Shown here piece after piece: positions 11,716 to 24,300 of a stretch of 64,000 nt of DNA. The first letter of the stretch is position 1, and every line of letters begins with the position of its first letter. The notes beneath the pieces were generated by a model that was given only the letters and a program-made list of their open reading frames with translations, had not been told where the DNA came from and searched no databases. Location of the stretch: NCBI GenBank assembly GCA_003344405.1, contig NOWV01000190.1, positions 1 through 64,000 on the forward strand. The letters are read 5' to 3'. The position numbers and the translations under genes were made by a program. Origin of the DNA: Trichoplax sp. H2 (taxonomy: Eukaryota > Placozoa > Uniplacotomia > Trichoplacea).

Positions 11716-12717
11716 CTACCTATAAATTATTAGACTGCTAAAATATATTCTTACTCTTTTAAGCATCATTTTAATTTCCTTTTTAAAGTTATCACTTGCA
11801 AAATTATACAATATTGGGTTCAGGATTGCTGGCAACAACATCAAGATTGTGAAAAGTTGAAAAAAGTACCAAGTCCCTTCGGGTACTTTCCAATGAAATT
11901 GTGAATCTTGCAGTTTTTGGAAAAATAGCCAAACATACGATATAATGAACGGGCAAGACGCAGTTGAAGATATCACAGTGATGATCAAAAGCCAAATAAT
12001 CGACCTGTATCTTTTACGAATGGACTTCCTGATTCTTGTTTTATAACTGGAATCATCCATAGGAATAGTTTTTCGACATAACTTTACTAGGATGCAAACA
12101 TAGCAAGTAAGAATGATGCTTAAAGGTATGAAACAGCCTATGGTAGCAAATACAGTTATTATTACTGTATCGACTACGACAGAACCAGAAGACAGCGATC
12201 CTGAACAATCGATAACATCATGGTGCTCGTAAGAGTTAAAGACCAAAAATATGGATGCCGCAGCTACAGTGTAAACCCAAAGGCTTAAAATAATAAATTT
12301 CAACTTGTGCTCAATAAAGGAAAATTTTAGCGGAAAAACTATTGCACGAAATCTTTCCATGCCAATTAGGGATAACGTTATAATAGAACTAGCTGAAGAA
12401 GTAACTCCTAAAAAATTGGCAATATTACATATGATAGTAATACTGGTAATGGATAATTCAAGAAAAAGCTTGGGATTATGAGACGATATTACGACCAAAA
12501 TGCAGTTGTAAATAGATACCATGCAATACATCATATCACCTATAGCTAGATTGGCGATCAAACAATTTATCGGCTGCTGTAGATATTTTTTAGTAAAAAT
12601 TAGCACACATACCGTCGTATTGAAGAAAATTCCTATAATACTAAGTACTGCGAGTGTTCCAAGAACAGGATAGCTCTGTAGTTTTAGGGCTGATGCCATT
12701 AAATCAGTTGCATTCAT
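11716..12717 (-). CDS. Class A rhodopsin-like GPCR (GPCR-4), ERF motif
   Basis: An intact single-exon receptor of 333 residues from an ATG at 12717. The N-terminus is short, with an N-glycosylation site (NAT, residue 2). Marks: TM2 NLAIGD (Asp61), Cys97 and Cys171 as the TM3-ECL2 disulfide pair, ERF at 121-123 in place of ERY, TM5 Pro198, TM6 SCPF at 254-257, TM7 NPILY at 300-304. ICL3 carries a basic run (RKSIRKRYR, about 230-238). It shares 'CRKTIPMD' in ICL3 with GPCR-5, so these two are close relatives, while GPCR-1 and GPCR-3 are more distant. The ligand is unknown. Confidence 0.93.
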   Translation of the reverse strand: MNATDLMASALKLQSYPVLGTLAVLSIIGIFFNTTVCVLIFTKKYLQQPINCLIANLAIGDMMYCMVSIYNCILVVISSHNPKLFLELSITSITIICNIANFLGVTSSASSIITLSLIGMERFRAIVFPLKFSFIEHKLKFIILSLWVYTVAAASIFLVFNSYEHHDVIDCSGSLSSGSVVVDTVIITVFATIGCFIPLSIILTCYVCILVKLCRKTIPMDDSSYKTRIRKSIRKRYRSIIWLLIITVISSTASCPFIISYVWLFFQKLQDSQFHWKVPEGTWYFFQLFTILMLLPAILNPILYNFASDNFKKEIKMMLKRVRIYFSSLIIYR

Positions 12718-14319
12718 ATTAATTGATTAAAAAGGCTTATTAAGATTTCTTGGTGAAAATATTTTAGTCTAACGCGAAATAGAATTAACTGTACGTAAAA
12801 AGTAAGTATAATCAATTACGGCTTCTATTTCATATAGTCTTCTTATAAATGATGATAGCACTATTGAAACCAAAATTATATTTCAAAATGTATAATAATT
12901 AGCTTTAATGTCTAATATGAACCATTTGAATGGAATCGTTTCCAAGGATTAAAAATTACTCAAATTGTCAATAAGTGTGCACCGATAATTAGTGGAATAT
13001 CGTGATTGGATATTAAATTAAAAAAAACTAAGCATTGTGAATAATGTAGCGGTAAATGATCGAATCAGGATCATTAGATATCACAAGTCAATACAATAGT
13101 ATTTCTAACATAAATTTATTATCTGAATTACCAACAATCAAATGTTATAGTTAAATAATTGCTAGTAAGCGATTAATAGACTATCTATCTAATTCTATGT
13201 CAGGAATTTATCGTTATTTAAATAATTTTTATGTAGTTACTTTTCAAGATATACTATGGTTTAGGCATATTATAATCGTTCCCAAAAAGACTATATTACG
13301 ATATGCTAGGATAAATGAACATGAGAAAAGATCTGTTGTGGAAATTAATCTATCGAGTTGTAACTGTACAATATGGATGATACGATAAGAAATTTTAACA
13401 GTTGAGATACATTGCAGCTATAAAAAACAATTAATTACGTTCAATAAGACAAGAGTTAATTGCTATTTAAAAATCTTATTAAATGACACTGGCTTAATGC
13501 ACTTAGTTTCAGGAAAATTTTCATTTTCTGATATCCGAAGAATCAACTAATACATAATTTTGTATCGTGATAGAAATTTGCTTTCAAGACTGTTGAGAAA
13601 AAAGTTTTCGATATTTTTTAGTGACAATAGCAGACTCATAGCTTGAAACTTCATTATTAATTACGTAAGAAAAATCTTCTAAATAAAGTTTAGCTAAGAA
13701 ATTGGCTAGTACTAGCTTAGTAGAATGGTGTTAAACTGAATTGTAATAGCCATTAGTTAATAGAAATCATTTTCATTGACCATATAGTTTCTTGTAGGAT
13801 AAAAGATAGACTAGCAAGGATAATATTAGCTCAGAAATGTGCAGTAGGAGGGTAGTTTTAATCTATGACAAGCTATTAGCTAGACTTACTAGATTAAAGG
13901 GAAAAATAACACTTATTTCATTTTATACTCATAATATAACTCATACCTTAAATCTGCCATGCCAGCATTACAACAATTAAATTTACTCATTCTGTAGTGG
14001 AAGAGAATTATAGTATTATAATTTCATATTCTATCACTAATCTATGCACATTGATTGATTTTATAGTGTCACCCTTTTAGTAATCATAATTTAGTGGTAG
14101 TCATGTTAAAAGCTTTAATGTCTCAAAATTAAATCAAATGCCACCCTGTATTATTCATCCATTCTTTCCAAAGAGAAAAATAACAATATTATATCAGAGT
14201 ATCCGGAGTGGCCTTAAACTGTGCTTTAGTAGCTATTTGTTAATGCGAATTTATTAACGTTGGCTCAAGAGTTGTCGTAAGGATAAAATATAGAGTAGTG
14301 ACGATAATATCAGCATAGC
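12718..14319. other. Intergenic; holds first unit of a local tandem duplication
   Basis: No gene seen. About 13780-14200 aligns imperfectly with 14270-14319 plus 14955-15310 ('agactagcaaggataatatt' against 'agagtagtgacgataatatc', 'actagatcaaaggc'). LTR copy 2 sits inside the second unit. Confidence 0.5.
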
Positions 14320-14954
14320 TGTGACAGTGTTAAATACTGTATTACAGTAGAAATATCTATGTTAGGATAATTCTTGTTAGCCTATCCTGATTTAGTTAAC
14401 CTCTAATTTGGATATACTGTGCTTTAATATAGCACTGACTTTTTATGACAGTGACACATATACACATACTGAAACTAATAGTTATAATAGGGAATGCAAA
14501 TCATCTACTTACAGTTCCAATCATTGTGATTGTAATGTACTTATGGTAGATCGTAAATTATCATGGAAATGTTCCGTGATAGGACATATCGTAATCTGAC
14601 TATTCTGTATTAGTCATTATATGTCTATGTTGGTAAATACTGTTGTCTGCATTAAGGGAGCAGTAGCTAAAATTAATATCTAATTCAGTAAATGATTCTA
14701 ATGTTAATTGTATTAACTATGACTCATGAACTATTGAGGATTAGTAGATAAATAAATGCAGTATATCGTACAATAAAGTGAATTCTCAAGCTTAGTGTTT
14801 AACGTAAAATACGAGGCGTCTAAGTCTTTATGTAGTCTGCTAGTAGAGCAAAAGTGTTTGTAATAGTGCAGATATCGTTCCTTGATACGTGGTTCAAGGA
14901 ATTGACTTATTGATCGTATATTGCGTTATCTTGTTGCAAAGCTGTTTTGTGAGA
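14320..14954 (+). mobile_element. Solo LTR, family A, copy 2
   Basis: This is 635 bp and very similar to 7438-8072 over its whole length. It starts TGTGACAG and ends TTTTGTGAGA (terminal CA mutated to GA). It is flanked by a perfect 5-bp duplication ATAGC (14315-14319 and 14955-14959). The stem-loop is kept at about 14878-14901. There is no internal region. Confidence 0.92.
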
Positions 14955-17761
14955 ATAGCAACAAGCAGTAAAAGGATAATTCTAATCTATAGCTTACTGC
15001 CATGAAGATTTACTAGATCAAAGGCAAAAAAGGATACCTATTTCATTTCAGACTTCACTTCAATTATGTTTATTTCCGCTGAGGTAAAAGCAAATTAAAG
15101 AAAAATAGATTTACATTCTACTACCCGGCTATGCATACTGATTTTACAACAGTACTCGTTCAAATAAACGTAGTTTGGTGCTAGTTGTGATATTTGTGCT
15201 AAGAAAACTGACACCTCAAAAATGAATCGAATGCTTTCCTGTGACAGGCTTCTATTTATTCAAAAGAGACGAAATACAATATTGTATTATATCATACGAA
15301 AAATTGGAAAAGATTAAATTATGCTGAAAAGATGGTAACTTGCGCAAGAATTAAGGCACAATCTTTAACTGAATCTACGATAAAGTCTATATGCACTTAA
15401 GAATATATTATTAATTGATCATACGAAATGGCTAAAATTAACGTATTTGAGTGAAGTCGAAAATTTGTTTGCAATAAAGCTTTCGAATAACAAATAAATG
15501 AAAGGTAACTTTTTTACTCTCTAATAACTTTTAAATACAACTATCTTCCCAAGCTATTTTCTCAAAGTCAGCTACATCACAGTATCGAAATAAAACTCTG
15601 ATAGCTAATTTTTACAAATTTTGTATTAAATGCTAGCTTTAGCATGCAATTATAAAAGAATTTTTAGAATTCTACTGTACTACTTGTTGTTATGGAAGTA
15701 AAATTAGCATCTTGGATGACTTTTACTAACAATTGTAGCTCTATTCATAGCCATTTTTAAGAGTCACGAACGCGTTCATCATTAACACGCAATCTTATTC
15801 ATGAGAATTTGTTTACTTCCGCATTATGTTAGCTTGTGAATTTTTGCTTTATCAGGTGAAATTTTTCTATCTAAGCATTGTCATTCCTAATTAATGAACC
15901 AGACTGAATAAAGTTCTGAATAGAAGGTTCCTTAATACACTAATAGCAAAATAAGAGATAATAATGATATAGTATGACCATTGATTGCAGATAAAATGTA
16001 TTCAGTGTTCTCCTACTATTGGGATCTTCAAACTGCTAGGTACAGTAAGGTATGATTTCCTCTTGAAATAAGCGACATTTACTCAATGACTTATACTAAG
16101 CGATTTAAATATTTTATTTATCGTATAGTGGCCATTCTGTTAATGTTTGAAATGCGGATCTGAAAATTCTTCAATTAAAAATAATAGGTTTTACTAAACT
16201 TGGTACTACAGAGCTGTACATGGCTTACCACAATCAAATGATAATAATTTAGCTTATTGGTGTCATTTAGCCAACGCAGTATATTTTCGGCATATTATTA
16301 TATGCATTCAAACCATGTTACAGTAATTTTATACGCGCTTCAGCTCAGATGCTGTTAGAATTATTAGATCAACTAGATTTGTAATAGCAATCTAGTATAC
16401 ATAGTAAAATAAAATCCCCCTTAAACTACAGTGCTTTGTAAATATAGGAAACTAGTACTAGCATTAATATAGTTATAAAGTAAGGATGAACTTAATAGGA
16501 TTGTAGATTTTAATCTTATAATGATTTCAATGATGTTAAGCTATGCTATTTTGATGATAGCTATATACATATATTTATGTAACGTATCGTCCTAATATAG
16601 ATATTGATCAACTATTAGTCACGTGTTAAAAGTTAATAATAATAATAATAATATAGAAATAATCTTCAAGTAGGGGTAGTTGCTAATGTAAAATTGAAGA
16701 CAATGTATGTTTTCGTCTTTGATCGCTAAATAAATTTCCTCTAAGCTAAGATGGGTTGTTGTGTACTAAATTTCATATGAATATAATGACGAGTAGTTTA
16801 TTATAACTTCGCTATACTAGTAATTTGTTCATATATAACATGAATAGGCTAAGTCATATAATTTATATAGTATTTTAAACAATAATTTCTCAAACTAACG
16901 TTTTGAATTTCGATTCACAATGAGTTTTCTTTAAAAAGTATTAGGATTAGCAAGTACAGTATGCATAATGGTGACATAGTCCAAATAAAATTAACCGTGT
17001 GTATCTCAGTTTTATCATCTTAAATATGTGCTAAACCGATACAGTCAATTCTGTAACCACTGATTCTAATTTCCATTAACCAAATTAGATTGAAAATTGA
17101 TTTTGCGAGCGAAACCTTATAACACCTTGCCTATTTTTCTAGGATTGATTAAACAATCTGTAAGCTTTATATCAATTGCAGCAGAACTAATCAATCCGGC
17201 TTGCAGCTGTTCCTGATTTCAAGAATAAGAATCATCTAACCGGCATAAGCTATTACTTGGTTTAATCAATAACATTTTTACAGTTTTGGGAAGAAACAAT
17301 TATTAAACATTTTAAGCGATTGCAACAGAACTGATTACAGCATCATGAATTTCGAATAAATTCTAATTATAAATCTTTTCCGGTATTCTTAGATTTCAGG
17401 CTAATAAATTATTGATTTGTTGATAAGTTCCCAAATTCCTGTTATAAATTAGCAAATACAGTACATAAATCCATGCAAGGCATCTGTAGTTCAAAATATT
17501 TCAATCATGAGGCCATATCCTATCTATTAATTTACGCGATGGCAAAGAATAAAATTGAGGTAGCTACTGTTTATGTCACAAATATCAAATTAATAGCGTA
17601 AGACTATAAGAGGAACTACAACTTTCTAAGACGACTATCAATATCTATTTAATTTCTTGGAATTATTTGCACTTTCATTAAACTATTTCGCTGTTTGCAT
17701 CAATTATTCAAAATCAATAATACACGATATTCGTATATGTTTAGAAGAACAAAAATGGCTG
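14955..17761. other. Intergenic, no gene seen
   Basis: The first ~350 bases are the second unit of the 13.8-kb duplication. A (TAA)n microsatellite lies at about 16631-16651. Otherwise I see only AT-rich unique sequence without recognisable coding remnants. Confidence 0.5.
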
Positions 17762-18205
17762 ATTTTTATGCCGTTGAAATCAAATGAACACATATGGTAA
17801 AGTTGCTTTTGGCAAATTGATTGCATCTGATGCTTGTATATGTTTGTATAAAGTATATAAATCCATTTTTATGCCATTTAAATTAACAAACATCCCTGGT
17901 GAAATTGTTTTTTGATGAATCGATAGCGCCCAATACTTGTAAGCTTTTACAAGAAGTAAGTAAATAGATTTAATGCCATTTAAATCCCAGCCAAAAATTC
18001 GGTAGTAATATTGCTTTTGTTGGATTGATAGCGCTTGATTCTCGCATATGTTTGTAAGGAGTAAATAGTTTAATTTTTATTTCATTTAAATCAAACAAAC
18101 ATCGTGGTAAGTTGCTATTAGTAAATTGATAGTATTCAAAACTCTTACACGTTTGTAAAAAGTAAATGGTTTGATCTTTATACCATTTAAATCAACAAAC
18201 TTTGG
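17762..18205. repeat. Minisatellite, ~103-bp unit, a little over 4 copies
   Basis: A phrase like 'atgccatttaaatc' recurs at about 17768, 17871, 17973, 18079 and 18181. The following 'gttgctttt...aaattgatagc' and 'tgtttgtaaaaagtaaat' phrases are also repeated. The period is 102-106 bp and the units are clearly diverged. It lies about 100 bases beyond the stop codon of GPCR-5, in its 3' flank. Confidence 0.85.
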
Positions 18206-18304
18206 TAATAAAGTTATATTGGAGATCGTCATAATTCAATCTTATGAACATCTCTTAAAAGTGAAATTGATAGATTTAAATTTTTAAGAGCTTATCATAG
18301 CAAG

Positions 18305-19354
18305 CTATTTTCTGGAAGTGGAGTCCGTTTTCTTACTTTCTGGCCAGATTTTTCTCCGAAAAATCGGTAATCCTATCGATTTCAACAAATTTTTCATTTC
18401 TTTTCGATAACTGTTACTAGCAATATTATATAAGATTGGATTAAGAATACAAGGCAGTATCAGCAGAATGATAAAAGACTGAAATAGCGACCAAAATTGA
18501 TATGGAAGAGTTTTGTGCAATTGAGGATTGAGAAGTTTACTGTATGTAATCCATAGGAAAAGTGTTGAAAAAGGGCAAAAGGATAAGGCCGACAAGATCG
18601 TCATAACCAGCAATGTTACTACGCAAGCATTTTTTTTATGCTCAATTCTTGCCATGTGAATTTTGTAGTCTGATTCATCCATTGGAATAGTTTTCCTACA
18701 TAATTTGATAGCAATAGTAACATAACAGCAAATGATGATCACGATTGGGATAAAAATTGATATAGTGGCAAATATCGTAGTTAAAGCTGCATTACGAACA
18801 GTTCCTCTCGAGGAAAATGCTCCAGTACAATCCAGAACTTCGTAGGTGGTATAATCACGACCAACGACTAAAATTAATGCTGTAGTCACTGATATAGTCC
18901 AGATTACCGGGAAAAAAAACTTTATATGTTGTTTACTTAACGGTGATTTAAGTGGATAAATAATAGCACGATATCGTTCGATTCCAATCACGGCTAAGGT
19001 TATCATTGAGCTAGATACCCCTAATATGCCTGTAAATGCTAACGTATTACATACCAAGGTTATGGTAGAAAAAGACAGATTGGAATAAAATTGCGGATTG
19101 CTAGCAACAACCGCTGGATAGGTAAATTTAAAGCTAAGTAATATGCAGTGTATCATATCTGATATAGCCAAGTTAGCAATCAAACGATTTATTGGTTGTT
19201 GTAGATTCTTTTTGGTAAAAATGGTTACACACAGTGTGATGTTAAGAATCAAACCGATGATACACAGGCTAATAACCACAACAGAAAGTCGAAAATCGAA
19301 CCAACTAGTTAGCGTTTTATTTCTGAATACAGAATGATTCATTTTAAAGTGCAT
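18305..19354 (-). CDS. Class A rhodopsin-like GPCR (GPCR-5)
   Basis: An intact single-exon receptor of 349 residues, ATG at 19354 (MHFKMNHS; a second Met at residue 5 is a possible start). N-glycosylation sites NHS and NKT lie in the N-terminus. Marks: TM2 NLAISD (Asp66), Cys102 and Cys176 as the disulfide pair, ERYR at 126-129, TM5 Pro203, TM6 FCPF at 259-262, TM7 NPILY at 305-309. The C-tail is basic and Ser/Thr-rich (about 333-349), offering arrestin-type phosphorylation sites. The ICL3 'CRKTIPMDES' matches GPCR-4. The ligand is unknown. Confidence 0.94.
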   Translation of the reverse strand: MHFKMNHSVFRNKTLTSWFDFRLSVVVISLCIIGLILNITLCVTIFTKKNLQQPINRLIANLAISDMIHCILLSFKFTYPAVVASNPQFYSNLSFSTITLVCNTLAFTGILGVSSSMITLAVIGIERYRAIIYPLKSPLSKQHIKFFFPVIWTISVTTALILVVGRDYTTYEVLDCTGAFSSRGTVRNAALTTIFATISIFIPIVIIICCYVTIAIKLCRKTIPMDESDYKIHMARIEHKKNACVVTLLVMTILSALSFCPFSTLFLWITYSKLLNPQLHKTLPYQFWSLFQSFIILLILPCILNPILYNIASNSYRKEMKNLLKSIGLPIFRRKIWPESKKTDSTSRK

Positions 19355-20963
19355 ACTCGGTACTACTTCAAGACACCTAAAGATAGACTCAAAATGGCAA
19401 TAAGAAGGAAAATAATAAGCAATAAAATGGCGAAATCTTAAATAGTGATGTTTGAATCAATGCATAACAGGAGATTTACTCCCAAATTGGACGAACCGAA
19501 CGCCAAAATAAAGGAATTAGTCAGACGTTAGTGAAAAACTTATAGTTGGGGCTTTGTAAATTAGCAAAAATTCAATCAAATTTTACCAAAATTAAATCCA
19601 GCAAATACAATATATAGCACTGTATAAACTGACAGGTCTGCTGTTGTTTATTAATCTGTAATGTCAAATCTCCAGTTAGATAAGTCAAATCAAAATAACT
19701 GAAAAATTTAGAAATTTTTCTTGTGCGGAGCTAATACTAACTTTATTTGTAAGGAGGAGAAAATCTTTCGGCTAGCCAACACCCACTCGCAATTTTGGAT
19801 CATTAATTGAAATACTGTAATAAATTTTTGTAATAAGTGATTTCTTTAGTACTTTATCTTGACTCAGAATAGATCAATACCTGCTGATAATTTCATAAAA
19901 TTACTTTGAAGCAATAAAACGAACGTCGATAGGCACTTATTTAAACCTTACTATAAGTTTAGCTTTCTTAATAAATGATCAGCTAAACTTTTCTTTAAAC
20001 ATTATTCTTAAAGAAGAGAAGAAAAGAAGAATTTGCGTTTAAAAGGATCTTTGTTTCCGCTTATATGCTGCAATAAAGCTCGATGTCTGCCTAATGTAAA
20101 TTTATTTAATTACTGTATTATAGTAAGTGGTAAATAAAAATATCTGACTAATTCATTGATTAATTTACTGGATCCTTATTATCATCTCGTCAATAAATCG
20201 TTTACTTTTGGAATCCTAAATTACTTATAGGTACAATACTCGCATCAATAGCTGTCACATACAATTACTCATTTAGTTGACAGATTGGCATCGATAGTGT
20301 AAAACTTCTTTATTCCAAGTAAAAAATACATGCTAATGAGACATGCAACTATAATGAAACAAATTCCTTTTATCAGATCTCATGAATACTCGTACAATTT
20401 ATTTATTTGTTATAGCAAGGATGAGTCTCTTCGCGTGACTGCAGTTAATAATGTAAACTAAAAATAAGAACCGAATTATCTGGGTACTGAAATTTTGGTA
20501 ATTTACTTCTTTAGATCATTTTCATTAATTGTCTATCTAATTGATGGCTGTACAGATATATTTTGAATAGAAGACAAACTATTGATCACGGTCAAATGTA
20601 AAAAATGTTTAATAATGATTTTTTGAGGAAGTTGACTTGCTAATTATAAAAATGGCAGTTTTATGCGAGCGTGTAAGAATATCTATAGGATAACATATGT
20701 AAACTATTAAGAAAACTTTATTTTAAGTTAAATGAAAAAGAAGACTATAATAGAATTCATAATGCTGAATAATAGTTAGCTAAGTAATTTCATTAGCCGC
20801 CATAATAAACGAAAAAATCTACGTAACTCTCTTCATATTATTATTCATGCTTTTATATATAGTTCATCGTATGCTATAGTAAATAGAACAGTAGATGAGA
20901 ATAAAGTTAATCTATCATAAATCAATCATGCTTTGCAAAACGAAAGTTTTCGCAATATATATT
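19355..20963. other. Intergenic, no gene seen
   Basis: AT-rich sequence upstream of GPCR-5. No promoter element, RNA gene or repeat can be supported. Confidence 0.5.
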
Positions 20964-21306
20964 TGTCACACACCACTAGTGACAAAGTAGTCTACACACA
21001 CCAATCCTTGCGCAGAACGCCACTTCCTGACTTAAAGAGGCTAGATTAGCTATATCGCCAAATAATTCAGTTCCAACGACCGAATACTATAGTATACAGT
21101 AAATATAGCGTCATAGATAGTGTAGACGAGGTAGTCAGAGATTTACTACCATTTATTACTGAAGGAATCTTGACACCCAAGATTATAGTCTTTACAATTC
21201 AATAGCAATTGATAAACTAGTTGACTATCTAACCAACTAACTAACTAAAAAGGGATCTTCAGGTGCCAGCCTTTTATAGTCTCGTCAGAAACTTCTCATT
21301 GTAACA
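20964..21306 (-). mobile_element. Solo LTR, family E, minus orientation
   Basis: A 343-bp element reading, on the minus strand, TGTTACAATG...GTGTGTGACA. It has a perfect 5-bp target duplication ATATT (20959-20963 and 21307-21311). On the minus strand a CTATAAAAGG promoter box (about 21271-21280) is followed downstream by AATAAA-type signals. A shortened relative lies in PARP-like pseudogene B at about 46841-47004. Confidence 0.87.
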
Positions 21307-24300
21307 ATATTCAATACAATCACTGGAGCTAACTGATACTGCAGGCTAGAAGTTCTACTTATAGCATGTTCACTAAGCTTGCACTAGAACAAATTTAGTT
21401 CTAAAATTATTTAAAATCGAAGCAAAACTTTTCACTTTATTAAATATATCGGCTGTATCCAATTAAACCAATTGATATTAAAATCTACTATTATGGTCTG
21501 GCTGAATGATTTAGGCTAGCCATTTTTCTGGAATAAACCATCAGTAGGCCAAAGTAAGTAAATTTTATTCTAAATCTAATATCAGTTTTAACAAAAAATC
21601 ACATTTTGTAAGTATGTAATGAAATGTTCATCAAAATTTGAAGACTACGTCTTATCTTGGGAAGCCTGAGAAGAAGGCTACCGTAAATTCTTAGAACTAT
21701 TTTTAGTAATTAGCGGAATTACTGCGGTTAAGAATCCTAATACATATAGAAACTAATTTTGGGGGAAATCGAAGGAAGGAGTTACTTAGTTAATATTATA
21801 CAGAAAAGACCCAGAATTTTCTCTCTGTTATAAGAAAACATTTTGTGTATAACCGTAAACTAACGACTTCGCGGAACTACACTGTAGCTTATTCATACTC
21901 GATGAGTGCGTAGCATCTATTATTTTTCAATTTAAAATATAATGAAATTCTGTTTATGTGCAACAGCCGGACCGCCAAGTGTACAAATAACTTTATGATA
22001 CTGTCGATATCCTTATACGATTTGTACAAAAATTTTTTGAATACTCCATGAAAAAGACTAATAAACGAAGCAAATAAGAAATTAAATAAAAGTTAATATT
22101 AAGACCAAGTACTTCAATAATTTGATGAGGAAAGTACATTTGTGCCTTATTGCAAAATCAGTTACAAGTAAATATCACCTAATACAAATGGACAATATCA
22201 CGGTTAATTATATTGAAATGATTGTGTTCTGCTAGTAGCAACTGCATTCTAAACTGTATAACATTAATTTACGAAATATCTGTTAGTTTATATGTTTTAT
22301 CACTTCTTAACGGAATAGACAACAGTTGTCATTCAGTTTTGTTAGAATTATCACGCAATACAAGCCGTTAGATGTTTAAGCTTTTTAAAAGTAAAATAAT
22401 CCGCTAGTTTTTTACAGGATCTGAAATTATACTTGTGGTGTATTTGGGATCGTACTGTAAATGTAATCTACTTTTAAATATAGGCATATCTACAGTCTAT
22501 TTGCTCTACATTAAAATATCGCTTGCTTTTATTTAGTTATCATATTCCTCACAATTTTCTGCAATCATCTGCTATTCTGTAACCTGTTACGGAATATGTT
22601 ATATCTAATTCTATAACCCTGTCGTCTGCATGTGTTCTAATTCAATAGCTATAAATACCGGCATTTTCTACAGTAGAATTATCAAATCCTTAGTATTTCA
22701 CACGCTACTTCACGATACCTTGCATGCTGATCTGCACTGGCCTTCACACTGTACCTTAATTTCTATTTCTACAATACAGTAAGCAATTTCTTAGACTCTT
22801 TGCACAATACTCTCTATGGCGACTGAACTTGCATCATCTGACTCATCGAACCCTCTATCACAGTTAATACTAAGGAATCGGTTATATTCAAAAGTTTAAC
22901 GAGCTTAAGAGCTCTTTAGCGGCTTTTGCAAGTATGGATTTTAGCCAAATTAATATGGCCATATTTATGGAGATAGATATCTATCATTTAATTTTGAATA
23001 TGCAGATTATATTATTATCCACTGTTACGGTTTAAGATATTATTAACAATGTGATAATGTTATTGAAGTAGAAGTAGACGGTTACGTTTAGATAATGGTA
23101 AATATTATGATCTGTTAAGATTGTGATGTTCAATCGTTAATGGACTTCCATTAGCGATTGTGTAGGAGTGAGTTGCTCTTAGAAAGACACCTACTTACAA
23201 CGACGATAGTTATATTATGCGAACACATAATTTTACACACGCATATAAATTTTATTTAATACTTAATAATTTACTTTAGCCTTGCCGTACCATAATGCCC
23301 TGCTCTGTATTAATGTCAGCCGATCCGATAATTAATTCGAGTTCTTTTATGAATATGTCTTAGGTAAATCTGCTTACTCATCGTTCGAATTTAAAAAATT
23401 TTACTTTAACAAAACATGTTTCGAAAATTATTTTTTATTCAATAAAGATAATGCAAAGAACAAATACGAGTACAACATTGAATTAGTTGCTATAGGAATA
23501 GCGCAAATATTTGTCATCTCAGTAAGTATATTTCTCGCTTTACTAGACCCCAAATACTTTCTTACCTAGCAAATGCATCAATTATGATAATTATCCTTCA
23601 TGTCGAAGCAGCTGTGTTTATTTAGATTCCAATAAAAAGTTTTATCATATTTTTCTCTAGAATTTTTGTTAATGATTTTGCTTTTTTACTTTATCAAATA
23701 AAAAGTGTTGAATAATATTATTGCTTAGCTCTATACAAATTTCTTACTCTTACTAAAAATTAATGAATCCAACTAAATGAAATAAATGTATCATTTTATT
23801 TATTTCTTCTAAATTTAACTTATAACGATAAAATACCAATAACAATAATAGATTAACCAATTAAGAAATGAATACACCGTCAGCATTTATTTTATTTTCG
23901 TCAGCTGAGTTTTTAAAATTAGATTCAATAAAAAATGAAAGGCTTGGAATGATGATTAGATTGTACGGTATACAGTACGGAATTAAATGAACTTATTATA
24001 CGTTCAAGTATATATTAGCTACAATAGTGAAGAAGAAGCGTGAAACTATGTTACTTTTGTTTATCAAAATGTGACATTGTATAAATTTTTATGCTCGCAT
24101 CTCTGCTATTGCTGTGATTGATTTCTTATTGGGGATGTATTATTAAAGCTTAAATTTCTTTTCGCTAAGTTTATTGCATAGAGTTCTAGTCTATAATTTT
24201 TATATAGTGTATATTTGTAAGCGTATTAAAAATAGAATTATAAAAATACTGCGCATCTTGTTTCAGTTCCTAAAAGGAAACCAAATCCTTTCCAATATTT

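Noticed and set aside
16631-16651. (TAA)n run as a possible special feature
   Set aside because: An ordinary microsatellite; the same applies to the (TA)n runs near 34016 and 35838.
17215-17260. Phrase resembling the GPCR ICL3 'aagaatcatc'
   Set aside because: Too short, with no flanking receptor similarity.
22579-22860. Possible further LTR (TGTTACGG start, CTATAAATA box)
   Set aside because: No matching 3' end or target-site duplication found.
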